A stretch of DNA of 6,082 nt, taken from the NCBI GenBank assembly GCA_013696665.1, contig JACCYC010000041.1:1-6082 (forward strand). Reading direction: 5' to 3'. Positions 5,808-6,082 of the stretch are shown here, piece by piece (the first letter of the stretch is position 1; the number at the start of each line of letters is the position of its first letter). The DNA comes from Burkholderiaceae bacterium. GTDB lineage: Bacteria > Pseudomonadota > Gammaproteobacteria > Burkholderiales > Burkholderiaceae_F. A program made the position numbers and the translations under genes. The notes beneath the pieces are model-generated. The model saw only the letters and a program-made list of their open reading frames with translations. It did no database searches and had not been told where the DNA came from.

Positions 5808-6082
5808 ATGGCCTCCAGGCGCTTGTTCCGTCGTCGACGCTCGTCTGCCGAACAGCTTTCGTTCGGTCCGCGCTCGGCAGCCATGCGCAATCCCGAGCGC
5901 GAAGTCCACTATTTCCGGATTCGTATTGCTGTGGCGACTGTATTCGTGCTGGTGGCCTTCACCACGCTGATCGCGCGGCTGGCATGGCTGCAGGTTGTCA
6001 AGCACGACGCCTACATGGCGCAGGCGGAGTTAAATCGCATCGCGATCTTGCCGGTGGCGCCCAACCGCGGACTCATCAAGGA
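5808..6082 (+). CDS. mrdA: PBP2, elongation-specific peptidoglycan D,D-transpeptidase (N-terminal part)
   Basis: Partial gene running off the right edge, with 91 complete codons visible. PBP2 cross-links new sidewall peptidoglycan with RodA and MreC. Seen here: an Arg-rich cytoplasmic N-terminus (MASRRLFRRRRSS), one membrane anchor at about residues 37-58 (FRIRIAVATVFVLVAFTTLI), then the juxtamembrane pattern RLAWLQVVKHDAY and the family-typical NRIAILPVAPNRGLIK that opens the PBP dimerisation domain. The catalytic transpeptidase domain lies beyond the window. The ATG at 5808 is the furthest upstream ATG start, after an in-frame TAA at 5799-5801. An internal ATG at 5883 (MRNPEREVHYFRIR) would give an N-terminus of more usual length; neither has a Shine-Dalgarno sequence. 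The 95-bp gap after mreD contains a small GCCGC-AAA-GCGGC inverted repeat (5782-5794) without a T-run, so I do not call a terminator. Confidence 0.92.
   Translation, partial: MASRRLFRRRRSSAEQLSFGPRSAAMRNPEREVHYFRIRIAVATVFVLVAFTTLIARLAWLQVVKHDAYMAQAELNRIAILPVAPNRGLIK

Overview
This GC-rich window most likely comes from the chromosome of a betaproteobacterium of the order Burkholderiales. GatA, GatC, MreB, MreC and MreD all resemble, by recall, the Burkholderia/Bordetella/Ralstonia type. The arrangement, gatCAB running away from a divergent mreBCD-mrdA cluster, is also the one known from that order. I cannot name a genus. Everything is tightly packed and looks like core genome; I see no tRNA, rRNA, insertion sequence, CRISPR array or prophage.

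Left half (1-2919, minus strand). Reading leftwards from the central promoter region, the order is gatC, gatA, a gene for a soluble all-helical TPR-type protein of 366 residues, and the first 14 codons of gatB, which runs off the left edge. GatC, GatA and GatB form the tRNA-dependent amidotransferase that converts Glu-tRNA(Gln) and/or Asp-tRNA(Asn) to the amidated forms. The unexpected element is the TPR gene. It sits between gatA and gatB with gaps of only 6 and 2 bases, so it is almost certainly co-transcribed and perhaps translationally coupled with them.

Centre (2920-3039). A 120-bp intergenic region separates the two divergent operons and should hold both promoters. It contains an AT-rich island with a TATCAT -10-like element.

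Right half (3040-6082, plus strand). This is the cell-shape and elongasome cluster: mreB (actin-like filament), mreC (periplasmic coiled-coil scaffold), mreD (polytopic membrane partner) and the start of mrdA (PBP2, the elongation-specific transpeptidase), which runs off the right edge. rodA would be expected next. Together these proteins direct sidewall peptidoglycan synthesis.

Points worth a second look: the TPR gene inside gatCAB; two tiny ORFs whose stop codons overlap the mreC and mreD start codons (TGATG and ATGA); the near absence of well-placed Shine-Dalgarno sequences at all eight main starts; three substitutions in normally conserved GatA motifs; and N-terminal extensions of MreD and PBP2.
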